46,509 bases of DNA from Lentisphaerae bacterium GWF2_44_16. GTDB taxonomy: Bacteria > Verrucomicrobiota > Lentisphaeria > Victivallales > GWF2-45-14. Positions 1-9,149 of this stretch are shown here, piece by piece (positions within the stretch are counted from its first letter, which is position 1; each line of letters opens with the position of its first letter). The stretch spans positions 1-46,509 of the forward strand of contig MHBF01000011.1 of assembly GCA_001803225.1 (NCBI GenBank), written 5' to 3'. The notes below the pieces were generated by a model. It was not told the DNA's origin, ran no database searches, and saw only the letters and a list, made by a program, of their open reading frames with translations. The position numbers and the translations under genes are program-made.

Positions 1-31
1 AAAATTATCCCTTTCAGGGTCATCTTTAAAG

Positions 32-50
32 CCACCCTTTATAGGGGTGG
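32..50 (+). terminator. GC-rich hairpin at window edge
   Basis: A perfect 6-bp stem (CCACCC at 32-37 with GGGTGG at 45-50) around a 7-nt loop is followed by a T-rich stretch on the plus strand. It could be the terminator of a plus-strand gene left of the window. It also resembles the subterminal hairpins of IS200/IS605-type elements, which cannot be tested because the flank is cut off. Confidence 0.35.
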
Positions 51-59
51 TTGTTTACT

Positions 60-187
60 TTCAAGGCACTCTGATTCGTAAAATGTCAGATTTTCTGTCA
101 AAGTTCGAATTTTCAAATGAAATTTTACGCCTCAAATTCTGCGTCAACTGCCCGTCAAATCTCCGGACTGAATATTTGGATAGGCCG
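60..187 (+). repeat. Solo copy of the IS right end (128 bp)
   Basis: These 128 bases match 30535-30662 at about 119 positions, with no gaps and in the same orientation. The 30535 copy is the right end of the insertion sequence annotated at 29074-30662. This copy has the same terminal signature, CCGTCAA, 12 nt, then AATATTT, and ends in the same GGATAGGCCG-like tip, but there is no transposase beside it. It is probably an orphan end left by an earlier insertion. It stops 30 bases before the end of the ABC transporter gene at 218. Confidence 0.8.
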
Positions 188-217
188 ATTTATCTGTAAC
201 TTTATGTCTCCCTGCAC

Positions 218-2017
218 TTACTCAATACTGGCAAACATATTTTTATATTCATCATTTTTTATAAGCTCGTCATGCGTACCGCAAAGTGGTGTTTTCCCTT
301 CCATCATGAAGAGTACCTTGTCGGCAGATTTTACCGTATTAAGCCTATGCGCTATAGTAAAGAGAGTTTTACCCTTTACAGCCTCAGGCAGTATAGAATA
401 TATGGAATGTTCAGTTACATTATCCAGAGCTGAAGTCGGTTCATCCATTATCAGAATATCGGGTGATCTCACAATTGCCCTGGCTATTGAGATGCGCTGC
501 TTCTGGCCCTCTGAAAGGTTAGTCCCTTCCTCTTCCAACAAAGTATTATATTTTCCAGGAAGAGATTCTATGTGCTCATGTATATCAGCAATTTTACAAG
601 CTTTAACAACCTCATCAAATGAGGCGTTCTCATTGCCGAACTTTAGATTATCAATTATTGTACCCGAAAAAAGTTCAGTATGCTGTGATACGAATCCGAT
701 GCGTTCTCTTAAAGATCTTATGTTATATTCCGAAGCGTTTCTTCCGTCAAAGTAAACGTTTCCTGACCTGGCGTTGTAGAAACGCATGATCAAGCTCACA
801 AGAGTAGTTTTTCCGACTCCACTTTTGCCTATTATAGCCCAATGTTCTCCGCTATTCACTTTAAACGATACATCCGTCAGAACAGGTTTACCAGGTTCAT
901 ATTCGAAGTTGATATTTCTGAATTCCACTTCGCCCTTCAGTGATTTTACAGCTTCGCCGCTTTCAACATTGTCTTCCGGTATGGTATTAAAAAGAGCGGA
1001 CACTCTTTCCAATGCCGCCCGCGTATTTTGAAACTGGTTCGCACTTCGGGCAAGATAATTTGCCGGTCCGTAAACAAACGAAAGATAAGACAAAAAAGCC
1101 ATCAGAGAACCGACTGTCCATTCGCCCTGAATAATCAGATATGATCCGAATCCGAGAACAAAAAATCTTGCCGACATCGGCATTACCGACATAGCAAAGC
1201 TATTAAGGGAGCCTAAAACTGACTGTTCATTGGAAATTTTATTATTTTCCTCCATTACGCTTATGATATCATTTTCAGCCTTCTTCTCTTTAGAAAAGGC
1301 TTTTATGAGCGGAATAGAAGAAAAAATCTCCTGAAACATTGAACTGAATCTAGCCCCTCTTTCTCTATTGATATGACTCATTATATAACTTTTCTTCGCA
1401 AAGAAAATAGTCGCGAAAAATGGAATCGGCATAGATAATATCACTGGTATGGCCAATCTCCATTCCAGATAAAAGAGAAAACCTATACCTCCAAAGAAGC
1501 GGCAGCATTGCAGAACTATCTGAACTATAGTTCCTGAGAAAAGCCAGTTCACTCCGTTCACATCCGAAGTAAGCCTGGACATCAGATAGCCTTTGTGCGT
1601 ATGGTCAAAAAAAGTTTTAGGCAGGGAAAGAATTTTGTTTATCAATTTCTGCTGAATATCCAGCGTCACCTTCTGATTGAATCTTGCAGCAAAAAATGAC
1701 TGAACCTGACCTAGCAGAAATGACAGCACTGTAATACCTACAAGCAGGATAATCACAGGAATAAGCATCTTGATATGCTTATTCAGAATGACATTGTCAA
1801 TCAGATAACGATTTATCAGCGGCAGAGGATAACTGAGAAATGAAGATATAATCAGGAGCCCATAAGAAAGACTGCCCATTTTCCAGTTTTTCATCACTGA
1901 TGGATAAACATACTTGAGGCTGTCCCGCAGCCTCGCATATTTCCTGTCAGGTGAAATTTGATCCTCTGGCAGTTTAACCGTCAGAGATTTTTTCAGATAG
2001 GCCCAAATGTTCTTCAT
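218..2017 (-). CDS. ABC exporter (fused TM and ATPase domains) of the RiPP cluster
   Basis: A 599-aa half-size ABC exporter with an N-terminal six-helix membrane domain (about residues 45-320) and a C-terminal ATPase. The Walker A motif GKSGVGKTT, the signature LSEGQKQR and the Walker B ILIMDEPTSAL are all present. There is no N-terminal C39 peptidase, so it would export a mature or separately cleaved product. Its ATG directly abuts the TGA of the radical SAM gene at 2018, which implies one transcript and translational coupling. As the last gene of the cluster it most likely exports the modified cysteine-rich peptide through the inner membrane as a homodimer. The substrate is inferred from context only; lipid or drug export remains possible. 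Confidence 0.9.
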   Translation of the reverse strand: MKNIWAYLKKSLTVKLPEDQISPDRKYARLRDSLKYVYPSVMKNWKMGSLSYGLLIISSFLSYPLPLINRYLIDNVILNKHIKMLIPVIILLVGITVLSFLLGQVQSFFAARFNQKVTLDIQQKLINKILSLPKTFFDHTHKGYLMSRLTSDVNGVNWLFSGTIVQIVLQCCRFFGGIGFLFYLEWRLAIPVILSMPIPFFATIFFAKKSYIMSHINRERGARFSSMFQEIFSSIPLIKAFSKEKKAENDIISVMEENNKISNEQSVLGSLNSFAMSVMPMSARFFVLGFGSYLIIQGEWTVGSLMAFLSYLSFVYGPANYLARSANQFQNTRAALERVSALFNTIPEDNVESGEAVKSLKGEVEFRNINFEYEPGKPVLTDVSFKVNSGEHWAIIGKSGVGKTTLVSLIMRFYNARSGNVYFDGRNASEYNIRSLRERIGFVSQHTELFSGTIIDNLKFGNENASFDEVVKACKIADIHEHIESLPGKYNTLLEEEGTNLSEGQKQRISIARAIVRSPDILIMDEPTSALDNVTEHSIYSILPEAVKGKTLFTIAHRLNTVKSADKVLFMMEGKTPLCGTHDELIKNDEYKNMFASIE

Positions 2018-3163
2018 TCAGCTTAAAACACATTCTTGCGATTGATCAAATTTGCTTCCCGGCCGGATTCTTGATTCTGGAAAAAGTCCTGCCTTCTGAG
2101 CTTCTTCGCAGTACCATTGCGGCGCAAAAAGGTCTTTGTGCCTGTAATAATTCATCGCCACACAGGCACCAAGACATTTGTCTTTCATAAGACAATCGCC
2201 GCAAATACCGTTCAGTTTTGACGGGAGGCCTTTCCTGATATCATTTAAAACCTGATTATTATTCCAGACATCTTCAAGTTTGCATTCTTTCGCATCTCCG
2301 AATATGAGTTCAGGTACTGTCGCTCCGATACCGCAGAGAGCATACTTGCCGCTCCCCAGCACCCCGACAATGCCGAATATACCGCATTTGCCGCTCGGAT
2401 GGGTAGCTATTCTTTTAAGAGGCCTGAAAGCAATAGGATGAGAATATACTACCCTGATTTTGGAGGAAGGGGCCAATGTATTCTCAACCCAGTGCCCGAT
2501 GTCAATAAGTTCCTGCGTTGACAGAGTCTGACCTGCGTCGTGCATCTGTTCACCTCTTGCAGTAGGAGTAACAAGATTAAACTTCACGGATCTAGCTTTT
2601 TCTTTTTCAGCCAGCTTTACTATTCCTTCCATCTGGTTTTTGTTGAGGCTCATCACAGACATAATGATCTGAGGCCGAATCCCGACTTTAACCAGATTTC
2701 TTATGCCATTTAGCGCGCCCTCGAAACATCCTGGCACGCCCCTTACCCACTCATGCGTTTTAGAATCTGTACCATCCAGACTTACTGAGACAAAATTTCT
2801 TTTGCATTGAACAATTTTCCCTGCTATTTCAGGAGTGCATTCAACACCATTTGTTTCGATGGTCAGATGCAAACCCTGTTCCTTGATATAGTCAAGGATT
2901 TTCAGTATATCAGGATGAATAAGAGGCTCTCCCCCGGTAAGTTTGACGCCTGACATTCCAAGTTCTTTGCCCTGTCTGACAATATCTTTGAACAGTTCAA
3001 AATCCAAAGACGGCCATTTGGCATCTTTGTTTTGAAACTTAGGGGCAATCCAGCAGTGTCTGCATTTAAGATTGCACCCTTCGGTAAGATAAAAATATAT
3101 TGTATTCAAATAATAGCCGCACTGAGGTTTCGGTATCTTGTTTTCCATTTTATTTTCAGTCAT
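2018..3163 (-). CDS. Radical SAM/SPASM peptide maturase (ScmF-like)
   Basis: A 381-aa radical SAM protein with the cluster-binding motif CNLKCRHC (Cys30, Cys34, Cys37) followed by the GGEP motif that contacts SAM. A cysteine-rich SPASM domain fills the C-terminal third (HPSGKCG, ALCGIG, CGDCLMKDKC), which would hold auxiliary iron-sulphur clusters. SPASM enzymes modify ribosomal peptides, often forming thioether or C-C crosslinks. The N-terminal stretch IYFYLTEGCNLKCRHCWIAP resembles what I recall of the ScmF family of SynChlorMet cassettes. It lies directly upstream of the ABC exporter and 207 bp downstream of the thiamine enzyme, so it may also have its own promoter. Likely substrate: the Cys-repeat precursor at 9581-9973. 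Confidence 0.85.
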   Translation of the reverse strand: MTENKMENKIPKPQCGYYLNTIYFYLTEGCNLKCRHCWIAPKFQNKDAKWPSLDFELFKDIVRQGKELGMSGVKLTGGEPLIHPDILKILDYIKEQGLHLTIETNGVECTPEIAGKIVQCKRNFVSVSLDGTDSKTHEWVRGVPGCFEGALNGIRNLVKVGIRPQIIMSVMSLNKNQMEGIVKLAEKEKARSVKFNLVTPTARGEQMHDAGQTLSTQELIDIGHWVENTLAPSSKIRVVYSHPIAFRPLKRIATHPSGKCGIFGIVGVLGSGKYALCGIGATVPELIFGDAKECKLEDVWNNNQVLNDIRKGLPSKLNGICGDCLMKDKCLGACVAMNYYRHKDLFAPQWYCEEAQKAGLFPESRIRPGSKFDQSQECVLS

Positions 3164-3370
3164 TATTACACTCTTTCGTTTATGAATTAATTATTTGAAA
3201 TATCAGATACTAATTAAAATTCTGTTAATCCAATTAATGCCTCGTTTTTTTCAAACTCCCTAGTTTTAATTTATTTTATATTGATCTAATTCTTCAACTT
3301 ATGCTCGTGTTTTTGATCACCACTTTTAACGCGTGTTCCTTTGCGGCATTACCGAAATACTCTTTTACAA

Positions 3371-5068
3371 TTAGTTCAGTTTATTTGTTTTTGCCATCGA
3401 TTTACCTGCGCCGCGAAGTGAGTCCGGACAATCCAGCCGATCTGTGTGAATTTCAATAAAAACAAGACATTCCGCTGCGGATGCTTTTGTCAACGCATCT
3501 TCGAGCTCCCCTTCCGTACGGACATCAAGCCCCAGTCCTCCTCCGAAAACGTCTACAAGCTTGTGATAGTGCCAGGGTTGAATGTCGTTATAGCTATGAT
3601 CACAGATAACACGTTCAATAGTATATCCATCATTATTCATAAGAAAGATGACGGGCTTGAGATGGTTCCGGATCATTGTCGAGAGGTCCTGACAGGTAAC
3701 TTGAAAAGAGCCATCCCCGATGAACAGAACGGTATGCCTGTCCGGCGCAGCAATGGAGGCCCCCAAAGTTGCTCCGACAGTATAGCCGATAGATCCGTAA
3801 AAGGTCTGTCCTATGAAAGTCGCGCCTTCCGGCATAAGCATTTCTGATGCGCTGAAAAGCGATACCCCTGTTTCGGCAATGACTAATGAATTATTTTTTA
3901 TATAATGACTGATACGGTCGAAAAAACGTTTAATGGTAATTGGTTTTGCCGCATCATGCAGATACGGCTCAGTATGACGGTGTACGCAATTATTGAAGGC
4001 AGCCTGAATATCAAGCGTTGCGGGGTCTCTTCGTGAAAGTTTTTCTGTCAACCCGAGTATGAAATCATGAAGATTTATGTTCTCGTAATAGTGGTGTTTG
4101 ATTTTTACAGAGCGGATACTGGCACTTATGGTTTTCGAGTCGTCGAGGTGCGTTGTGAAGCCGCCCGTGTTAAAATCGGTCATCATTTCACCAAGTTGTA
4201 TGACACAATCTGCGGATTCAACTCTGTTACGTACATAGTCGCGACTCCAGTCTCCCTCGAAAAGACCTATAAATTGAGGATGCTGCTCCGAGAGAACCGT
4301 TTTGCCGAGCATCATAGTAGCATAAGGAAAGCCCGTTTTATCGATAAATCCGGCAAACTCCTTTTGTAACTTGAAGCGTATTAACTCCACTCCGCCGATC
4401 ACCACTGGTTTTTGTGCAATATGCAGCATTTCAAGAGCTTCACGGATCGCCTCCTGAAGCGCATCATGATCACTGGAAACGGGCGGAGGAAAGATGAAAG
4501 CGTCAGGCCGTTTACACTTCATTGTCACCACGTCAGAGGGAAGACTGATGTAAACCGGTTGCTGGTGAGAAAGACACGCCGACAATACGCGATCTATTTC
4601 AGCCGGGGCTGTCTCGCCGGAAGCAAGCTGTGTTGAGGCAATGGTTATTTTTTCGTACATCCTCAAAGGAATCTGATAATCGCCCAAGGTATGATGCAGG
4701 AGCAGTCGTGTGCGGAAATGAATCGTCGTGGGTGCGCCGTTAATCAGGATAACCGGCACTCTTTCGGCGAAAGATCCGGCCACACCGTTGATAGCGCTCA
4801 ATTCTCCAACTCCAAAGGTTGTTGAAAATGCCCCGATGCCCCGAATACGTGCATAGCCGTCTGCGGCATAAGCAGCATTGAGTTCATTGCATGTGCCGAT
4901 ATATTTTACGTCACTTTTTATTACCTGATTGAAGAATCCCATAACAAAATCTCCGGGCACACCGAAGAGATGATCCGCTCCGATCTCCTTGAGACGGATC
5001 AGAAGGTATTCAGCAACTGTGATTTCCTGACTTATCATGCCGTTACATTCTTCCTGTTTTTGGAACAT
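3371..5068 (-). CDS. Thiamine-diphosphate-dependent 2-oxoacid decarboxylase (pyruvate/indolepyruvate decarboxylase family)
   Basis: A 565-aa protein of normal length for the PDC/IPDC family, with all three ThDP-enzyme domains. The N-terminal domain has the activating glutamate in CNELNAAYAADGYAR and the paired catalytic histidines in LLLHHTLGDY. The C-terminal domain has the metal/ThDP motif beginning GDGS (about residue 451) and ending in NND. Such enzymes convert 2-oxoacids to aldehydes. The gene lies inside a RiPP cluster, 55 bp after the nucleotidyltransferase gene. Its role there is unknown: it could make an aldehyde for peptide tailoring or act on a 2-oxo group on the peptide. An alternative start at 5038 would give 555 aa; no start has a strong ribosome-binding site. 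Confidence 0.88.
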   Translation of the reverse strand: MFQKQEECNGMISQEITVAEYLLIRLKEIGADHLFGVPGDFVMGFFNQVIKSDVKYIGTCNELNAAYAADGYARIRGIGAFSTTFGVGELSAINGVAGSFAERVPVILINGAPTTIHFRTRLLLHHTLGDYQIPLRMYEKITIASTQLASGETAPAEIDRVLSACLSHQQPVYISLPSDVVTMKCKRPDAFIFPPPVSSDHDALQEAIREALEMLHIAQKPVVIGGVELIRFKLQKEFAGFIDKTGFPYATMMLGKTVLSEQHPQFIGLFEGDWSRDYVRNRVESADCVIQLGEMMTDFNTGGFTTHLDDSKTISASIRSVKIKHHYYENINLHDFILGLTEKLSRRDPATLDIQAAFNNCVHRHTEPYLHDAAKPITIKRFFDRISHYIKNNSLVIAETGVSLFSASEMLMPEGATFIGQTFYGSIGYTVGATLGASIAAPDRHTVLFIGDGSFQVTCQDLSTMIRNHLKPVIFLMNNDGYTIERVICDHSYNDIQPWHYHKLVDVFGGGLGLDVRTEGELEDALTKASAAECLVFIEIHTDRLDCPDSLRGAGKSMAKTNKLN

Positions 5069-5123
5069 TTCTCTAAACCGATACTCTGTAAAGTTAAAAA
5101 AACCTCCGTTTTCCTATTTTATC

Positions 5124-6338
5124 TCAGCTTTTCAACCAAGACTCAAATTTTGATGATGCTTTAGACGCCGCATACAGTTTTTTCATGTCACTATTTTTAA
5201 AAAACCCAGTAAGAACTGTAAACGTTGCGACTGACTTCTCTATAATTCTTTTACAGTAAAGATACGGCAGAATTCCCCAGGAATATTCCCTGTTGTATAG
5301 CCTACAAATTTTTCTGGGACTCATAAGATACTCAAAAATCAATAGCGGATTTAAAGTCAGGATCAGCTTAGTTAATGCACTAACGGCATTATATGTATAG
5401 TTGTCTGCGCCGATTCCCGTAAAAAGTTGATTTATCAGCAGTTTTTTATTAAAATCAGCAGGCTGGATTTTTCTCAGGAAATGTTCCGGGATACTTACAC
5501 CCAGCAGTTTATCACATAAATAAAGAGCTGAAAAAAGACATTTAGTATTACCCCACCAATCTTTAGAAGACGCCAGCGATAAAAGTTTTTCCCAATCAAT
5601 TTTATGTCTGGAACAAATTTCATTGATATCATTCAATACAAGAAATGATGATATAAACAAATCACAACCTTTGTGAACAGACAGATGCAATAAAATATCT
5701 TCGGGAGAAAGTACTTTTGTTTTCAGATCGCCGATACTGACACTTTCAGAGCGAGACCAGATATCTTCTATGTTTTTAGAATTGTAAAGTTCATGGATAT
5801 TCCAATGAAGTTCGATAGGAATACAATCAGCTTTTACTAAACAGGGATAATGTCCGTTTATGGAATAAATATCAAAATCGTAATAGTTTGCATTAGATGA
5901 AACATACCCATTTTGAATTAATATTTCATAAGTCTTTTTAAATTCAGATTTCTGTATAAGCACATCTATATCACACATCGGCCTCAAAGCTGAATTGAAA
6001 TAGACCTTTTCAGCCAGATGAGAACCTTTAAGAAGTATGTGATTAACATTATGATCATTAAATATTCTTATAAGTTCAAGAAGCTGTTTTTTCCTTCGCA
6101 TGTCCCTGACTTCATGAACCAGATAATCAGTCCGTAATGTCGTTCTCAAGGCAACAGGCAAAGGAATTTTATGAGAGTTGAGCTTGCAGTATAATAGCGG
6201 CAGGAGATTGTTCTGCCAGGCAATTTTATAAATAGATGACCAATCTTCAGAAGACATGCCGCTTATATCCAAGAGCTCCTTTTCAGATAAAGAACTTCTG
6301 AGAATACCGCAAAAAATATTTTCTATTCTGTTCATCAT
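5124..6338 (-). CDS. Nucleotidyltransferase-fold family protein (NTP_transf_5-like)
   Basis: A 404-aa protein matching the pattern of the uncharacterised nucleotidyltransferase family PF14907: a KGSHLAEKVYF segment, then RPMCDIDVLIQ carrying the conserved Arg and the Asp-x-Asp that would bind metal. A second acidic/His region follows (about residues 170-230, with LHWNIHEL and LLHLSVHKGCD). Members of this family recur in peptide natural-product clusters without a proven reaction; transfer of a nucleotide to a peptide or small molecule is the plausible chemistry. The start follows the stop of the peptidase/kinase gene by 6 bp, with tandem ATG codons at 6338 and 6335. Its base composition is visibly richer in A+T than the genes just upstream. 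Confidence 0.75.
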   Translation of the reverse strand: MMNRIENIFCGILRSSLSEKELLDISGMSSEDWSSIYKIAWQNNLLPLLYCKLNSHKIPLPVALRTTLRTDYLVHEVRDMRRKKQLLELIRIFNDHNVNHILLKGSHLAEKVYFNSALRPMCDIDVLIQKSEFKKTYEILIQNGYVSSNANYYDFDIYSINGHYPCLVKADCIPIELHWNIHELYNSKNIEDIWSRSESVSIGDLKTKVLSPEDILLHLSVHKGCDLFISSFLVLNDINEICSRHKIDWEKLLSLASSKDWWGNTKCLFSALYLCDKLLGVSIPEHFLRKIQPADFNKKLLINQLFTGIGADNYTYNAVSALTKLILTLNPLLIFEYLMSPRKICRLYNREYSWGILPYLYCKRIIEKSVATFTVLTGFFKNSDMKKLYAASKASSKFESWLKS

Positions 6339-6344
6339 ATATTT

Positions 6345-7961
6345 TTAAAGCTCCTTTTCAATCTGTTCCCAGAATGCGCCGGTCAGGCTGATGTGAAGCA
6401 GGTGTATGGGTATATCACGGGACAATGCACAAATGTTATTAAACTGTTCCATATGCAATGCGTGACGTTCTTCCTTGCTCAGGCCCGCGGTCATGAACCT
6501 TGAGACTTGTCCCACGCACTTCCCAAGCAGGCTGACAGTCTGCCCCGAGCCTACCCGTTCTATCCGGTCTTCAAACGCCTGAGTCAGGAAAAAAATGCCT
6601 TTGAGCGGCACAGCTTTCTGTACGTCCCAACTACCGCCTGATCCATCGTCCTGAAAGCGGCTCCATGTGGGCCATGGATGTGCCCAATAGCTCCCTTGCT
6701 GATCCCGCACCACCAGAGTCGCGTCATCACAAAGAGAGCGCCACGGGGCCGGAAGCCGATTGCTGGCAGTACTCTTTCCGGTTCCGCTTGGTGCAGTCAG
6801 AATCACACCGATTCCGTTCCGTTCAGCTAGCGCGCCATGGATGAGGATGCCTCCCTTGACCTGCGCTTCGCGAGCAAAAATAAGCGATAATCTCAGAAGA
6901 TGGACATACGGTCCTTCCCACTGATCGCATGGGCTTAAAATACAGACTACAACACCATCATTTTTTGAGGCCAGAGGGACAAAGTAATTCACCGCAGACG
7001 AGTGTGCGGCAACCTGAACTAGAAGTCGGCATATTTTGCCTTGATGCGAAGGTGCGGTCGAGGCTGGTGTCGCGCATAGCTGCATCGCGCGTCCCAGTTG
7101 TGAAACGATGGCTGCGGCTTCCTCGTCCACTGCAACAATTTCCCAACAGCTTCCATCCGCCAGAACAAAGTTATACCGCACTCCCTGCATCAGTTGCTGG
7201 TTCATGCTTTCCTGCCATTCGTTCAAAAATTGTCGGTTCGCCTGATCTCTGGCTTGCTGTTTCGGAAGCACCTTTCCATCCACAAACAATTGAAATGGCC
7301 GTTGGATATGCCATTCTTGACTTTGCTCATTGTATCGTCCGATAACACGCTGTCCCATCAGAAGCTGAAAGTACTCCTGAGTCCGGCTGTGAAAAACAAC
7401 AACTCGCGGACGGAATCGGACAGGCAAAATCCGCATGAACGCTCCCCGGTAAGATAGAGACTGATAGATGGGGTGCAGGAGAGGAGAAACTCCACGGTCT
7501 ATGACGCGGCGACGGCGAAGCCAGAAGCTTGTCAGCCTGCCCAGTATCCCGCCCGCAATCTTCCGCCGCTTCTGACCGCGCAACGCGGCCACAACCTGAC
7601 CTTTAATGTTCTTCGGCTGTAAGAGAGCAGCATCCTCATGAGTATTGTTGTCTCCTAACGTAGATATACCTTCCGCTGTCACACGAACAATACGGTGTAC
7701 GACGCCCTGATTAGACTCCGTCCGCAGAAAAAAGACCACATCGCCTACGCGAAATGGCCTCTTGTCATAAGGAAAAATTTCCATGATCTCCGGCTCGCGC
7801 AGAGTCGGATTCATACTGGGACCGACATAAACAGCAAAAAACATGGCGCCGGAAACATGTTCGCTGCTATTCTGCGACCCTGCAATAGAATCGGCAATAG
7901 AGACAAGTGAAGACGATAATTTAATTATAATTTCTCCCCTCAGTTGAATTTGCAGCGGCAC
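6345..7961 (-). CDS. S26-type signal peptidase domain fused to an HPr-kinase-like P-loop domain (ScmC-like)
   Basis: Two domains are visible. Residues about 40-130 look like an S26 peptidase: GPSMNPTL with nucleophile Ser49, GDVVFF, then VVHRIV (His89) and GDNN (103-106). A His rather than Lys at the second site resembles the SipW/Sec11 branch. Residues about 240-538 resemble HPr kinase/ScmC-type proteins, with a P-loop APSGTGKST at about 390-398 and a downstream CDDATLV segment. HPr-kinase-like proteins are frequent in Scm and lasso-type clusters. The peptidase half could remove the precursor's leader, since the exporter has no C39 domain. No transmembrane helix is obvious. The GTG at 7961 lacks a ribosome-binding site, so the true start is uncertain. 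Confidence 0.75.
   Translation of the reverse strand: MPLQIQLRGEIIIKLSSSLVSIADSIAGSQNSSEHVSGAMFFAVYVGPSMNPTLREPEIMEIFPYDKRPFRVGDVVFFLRTESNQGVVHRIVRVTAEGISTLGDNNTHEDAALLQPKNIKGQVVAALRGQKRRKIAGGILGRLTSFWLRRRRVIDRGVSPLLHPIYQSLSYRGAFMRILPVRFRPRVVVFHSRTQEYFQLLMGQRVIGRYNEQSQEWHIQRPFQLFVDGKVLPKQQARDQANRQFLNEWQESMNQQLMQGVRYNFVLADGSCWEIVAVDEEAAAIVSQLGRAMQLCATPASTAPSHQGKICRLLVQVAAHSSAVNYFVPLASKNDGVVVCILSPCDQWEGPYVHLLRLSLIFAREAQVKGGILIHGALAERNGIGVILTAPSGTGKSTASNRLPAPWRSLCDDATLVVRDQQGSYWAHPWPTWSRFQDDGSGGSWDVQKAVPLKGIFFLTQAFEDRIERVGSGQTVSLLGKCVGQVSRFMTAGLSKEERHALHMEQFNNICALSRDIPIHLLHISLTGAFWEQIEKEL
7934..7940 (-). promoter_or_regulatory. Strong Shine-Dalgarno (AGGGGAG) without a standard start codon
   Basis: AGGGGAG is the best ribosome-binding site near the start of the peptidase/kinase gene. 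The in-frame codons at suitable spacing are ATA (7928) and ATT (7925); the only standard upstream start in frame is GTG at 7961, which has no visible site. Initiation at a non-standard codon, or a local sequence error, would both explain this. Confidence 0.4.
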
Positions 7962-8003
7962 TGCTGACGGTGATAAGCAAAGACTATCACCGGAAAATCT
8001 GGT

Positions 8004-9149
8004 CTATTGGGATGCTGATGCAATACTGCCACCGTCCTTAAGAAACCGTCTTAAACATGCATCCGGACTGGGGTGGTCAATCTTACCTGTTAAGGAGTAG
8101 GCCAATCCCGGACAGTTGCCTGTGCAATAAGGGATGTATGGACAGCCAGCACAGAATTCAAATCCGCTCAGCGGAATTGTATACCGGTTGCGAAGTTTGT
8201 TCAGGTCCGGACTGCTTTGCCATACTTCTACCAGAGAATCATTATTGATGCGCCCTAATTCGAGATGAGCTAACATGCTGCAGGGAATAATTACGCCATC
8301 AGCGCGTACAGAAATTTTGTTGGTCGGGCAGCCGCACGCAGTGAGATGTCCACCATTGTGAAAGGCTGGCTTGCCCTGTATTCGTGCCTCTTCCATCCGG
8401 TGCCACATGCGTCCGTCCGTCAATGGTCCGGCTTGCGCCGAGATACGTCCATTATATTTAGCACTTAAACGCTTTAAGGTCTCAATGGCCTCTTGCCGGT
8501 CCTCAATGCCTAGCATTATATCATCAGCATTTGCGCAGCATGTGCCCAAATACCCTGCGGAATTGATACTGAAATTGGGTAAGCCCAGTTCGTTTAGAAG
8601 GAAGTGAGTGATGTTCTCCAGATCATGGACATTATTCCGATGAATAGTAACTCGCACTGCCACATTGATCCGATGCCGTTGCAGAGTCCTTATACCTCGT
8701 ATTGCCCCCACAAAAGAGCCTTTCCCGCGACAGGAGTCGTGAACTTCTGCGCAGGAACCATCTACCGACACCTGAACATGGTCGCAGCGACCTGTACTGG
8801 CGATGATGGCGGATATTTTATCGTTAATAAGCACGCCATTGGACAGGAAGGAGAAGCGCATCCGGTTACGGACAACACCCTCTATAAATTGCGGAAGATC
8901 TTCCCGTATAAACGGCTCTCCGCCTGCCATCGTGACTCTCATCACGCCAAGCGTTCCCAGTTCATCGAAAAACTTAAGCCACTCTTCCACAGGAAGGTCC
9001 CGATACTCTACCGCCGGGTTGTTGAAGAAGTAGCAATAACGGCAACGAAGATTACAACGGGCAGTGATTTCAATGTCTACGTTACGCGGAACACGCATAA
9101 CCCTTGACGCCGCAGGCGATGCCTTGTCATTGGATTCTGTAGATATCAT
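8004..9149 (-). CDS. Radical SAM/SPASM peptide maturase (ScmE-like)
   Basis: A 381-aa radical SAM enzyme with the [4Fe-4S] motif CNLRCRYC (Cys32, Cys36, Cys39) and GGEPF for SAM binding. A C-terminal SPASM domain has ACGCP, IIPCSML and CAGCPYIPYCTGNCPG followed by a last Cys near DAC, enough ligands for two auxiliary clusters. The ATG overlaps the stop of the PqqD-like gene by one base (TAATG), a classic coupling of maturase and recognition protein. Together with the precursor two genes upstream, it is the best candidate for first modification of the cysteine repeats. The N-terminus resembles my memory of the ScmE family. The gene is visibly richer in G+C than its downstream neighbours. Confidence 0.88.
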   Translation of the reverse strand: MISTESNDKASPAASRVMRVPRNVDIEITARCNLRCRYCYFFNNPAVEYRDLPVEEWLKFFDELGTLGVMRVTMAGGEPFIREDLPQFIEGVVRNRMRFSFLSNGVLINDKISAIIASTGRCDHVQVSVDGSCAEVHDSCRGKGSFVGAIRGIRTLQRHRINVAVRVTIHRNNVHDLENITHFLLNELGLPNFSINSAGYLGTCCANADDIMLGIEDRQEAIETLKRLSAKYNGRISAQAGPLTDGRMWHRMEEARIQGKPAFHNGGHLTACGCPTNKISVRADGVIIPCSMLAHLELGRINNDSLVEVWQSSPDLNKLRNRYTIPLSGFEFCAGCPYIPYCTGNCPGLAYSLTGKIDHPSPDACLRRFLKDGGSIASASQ

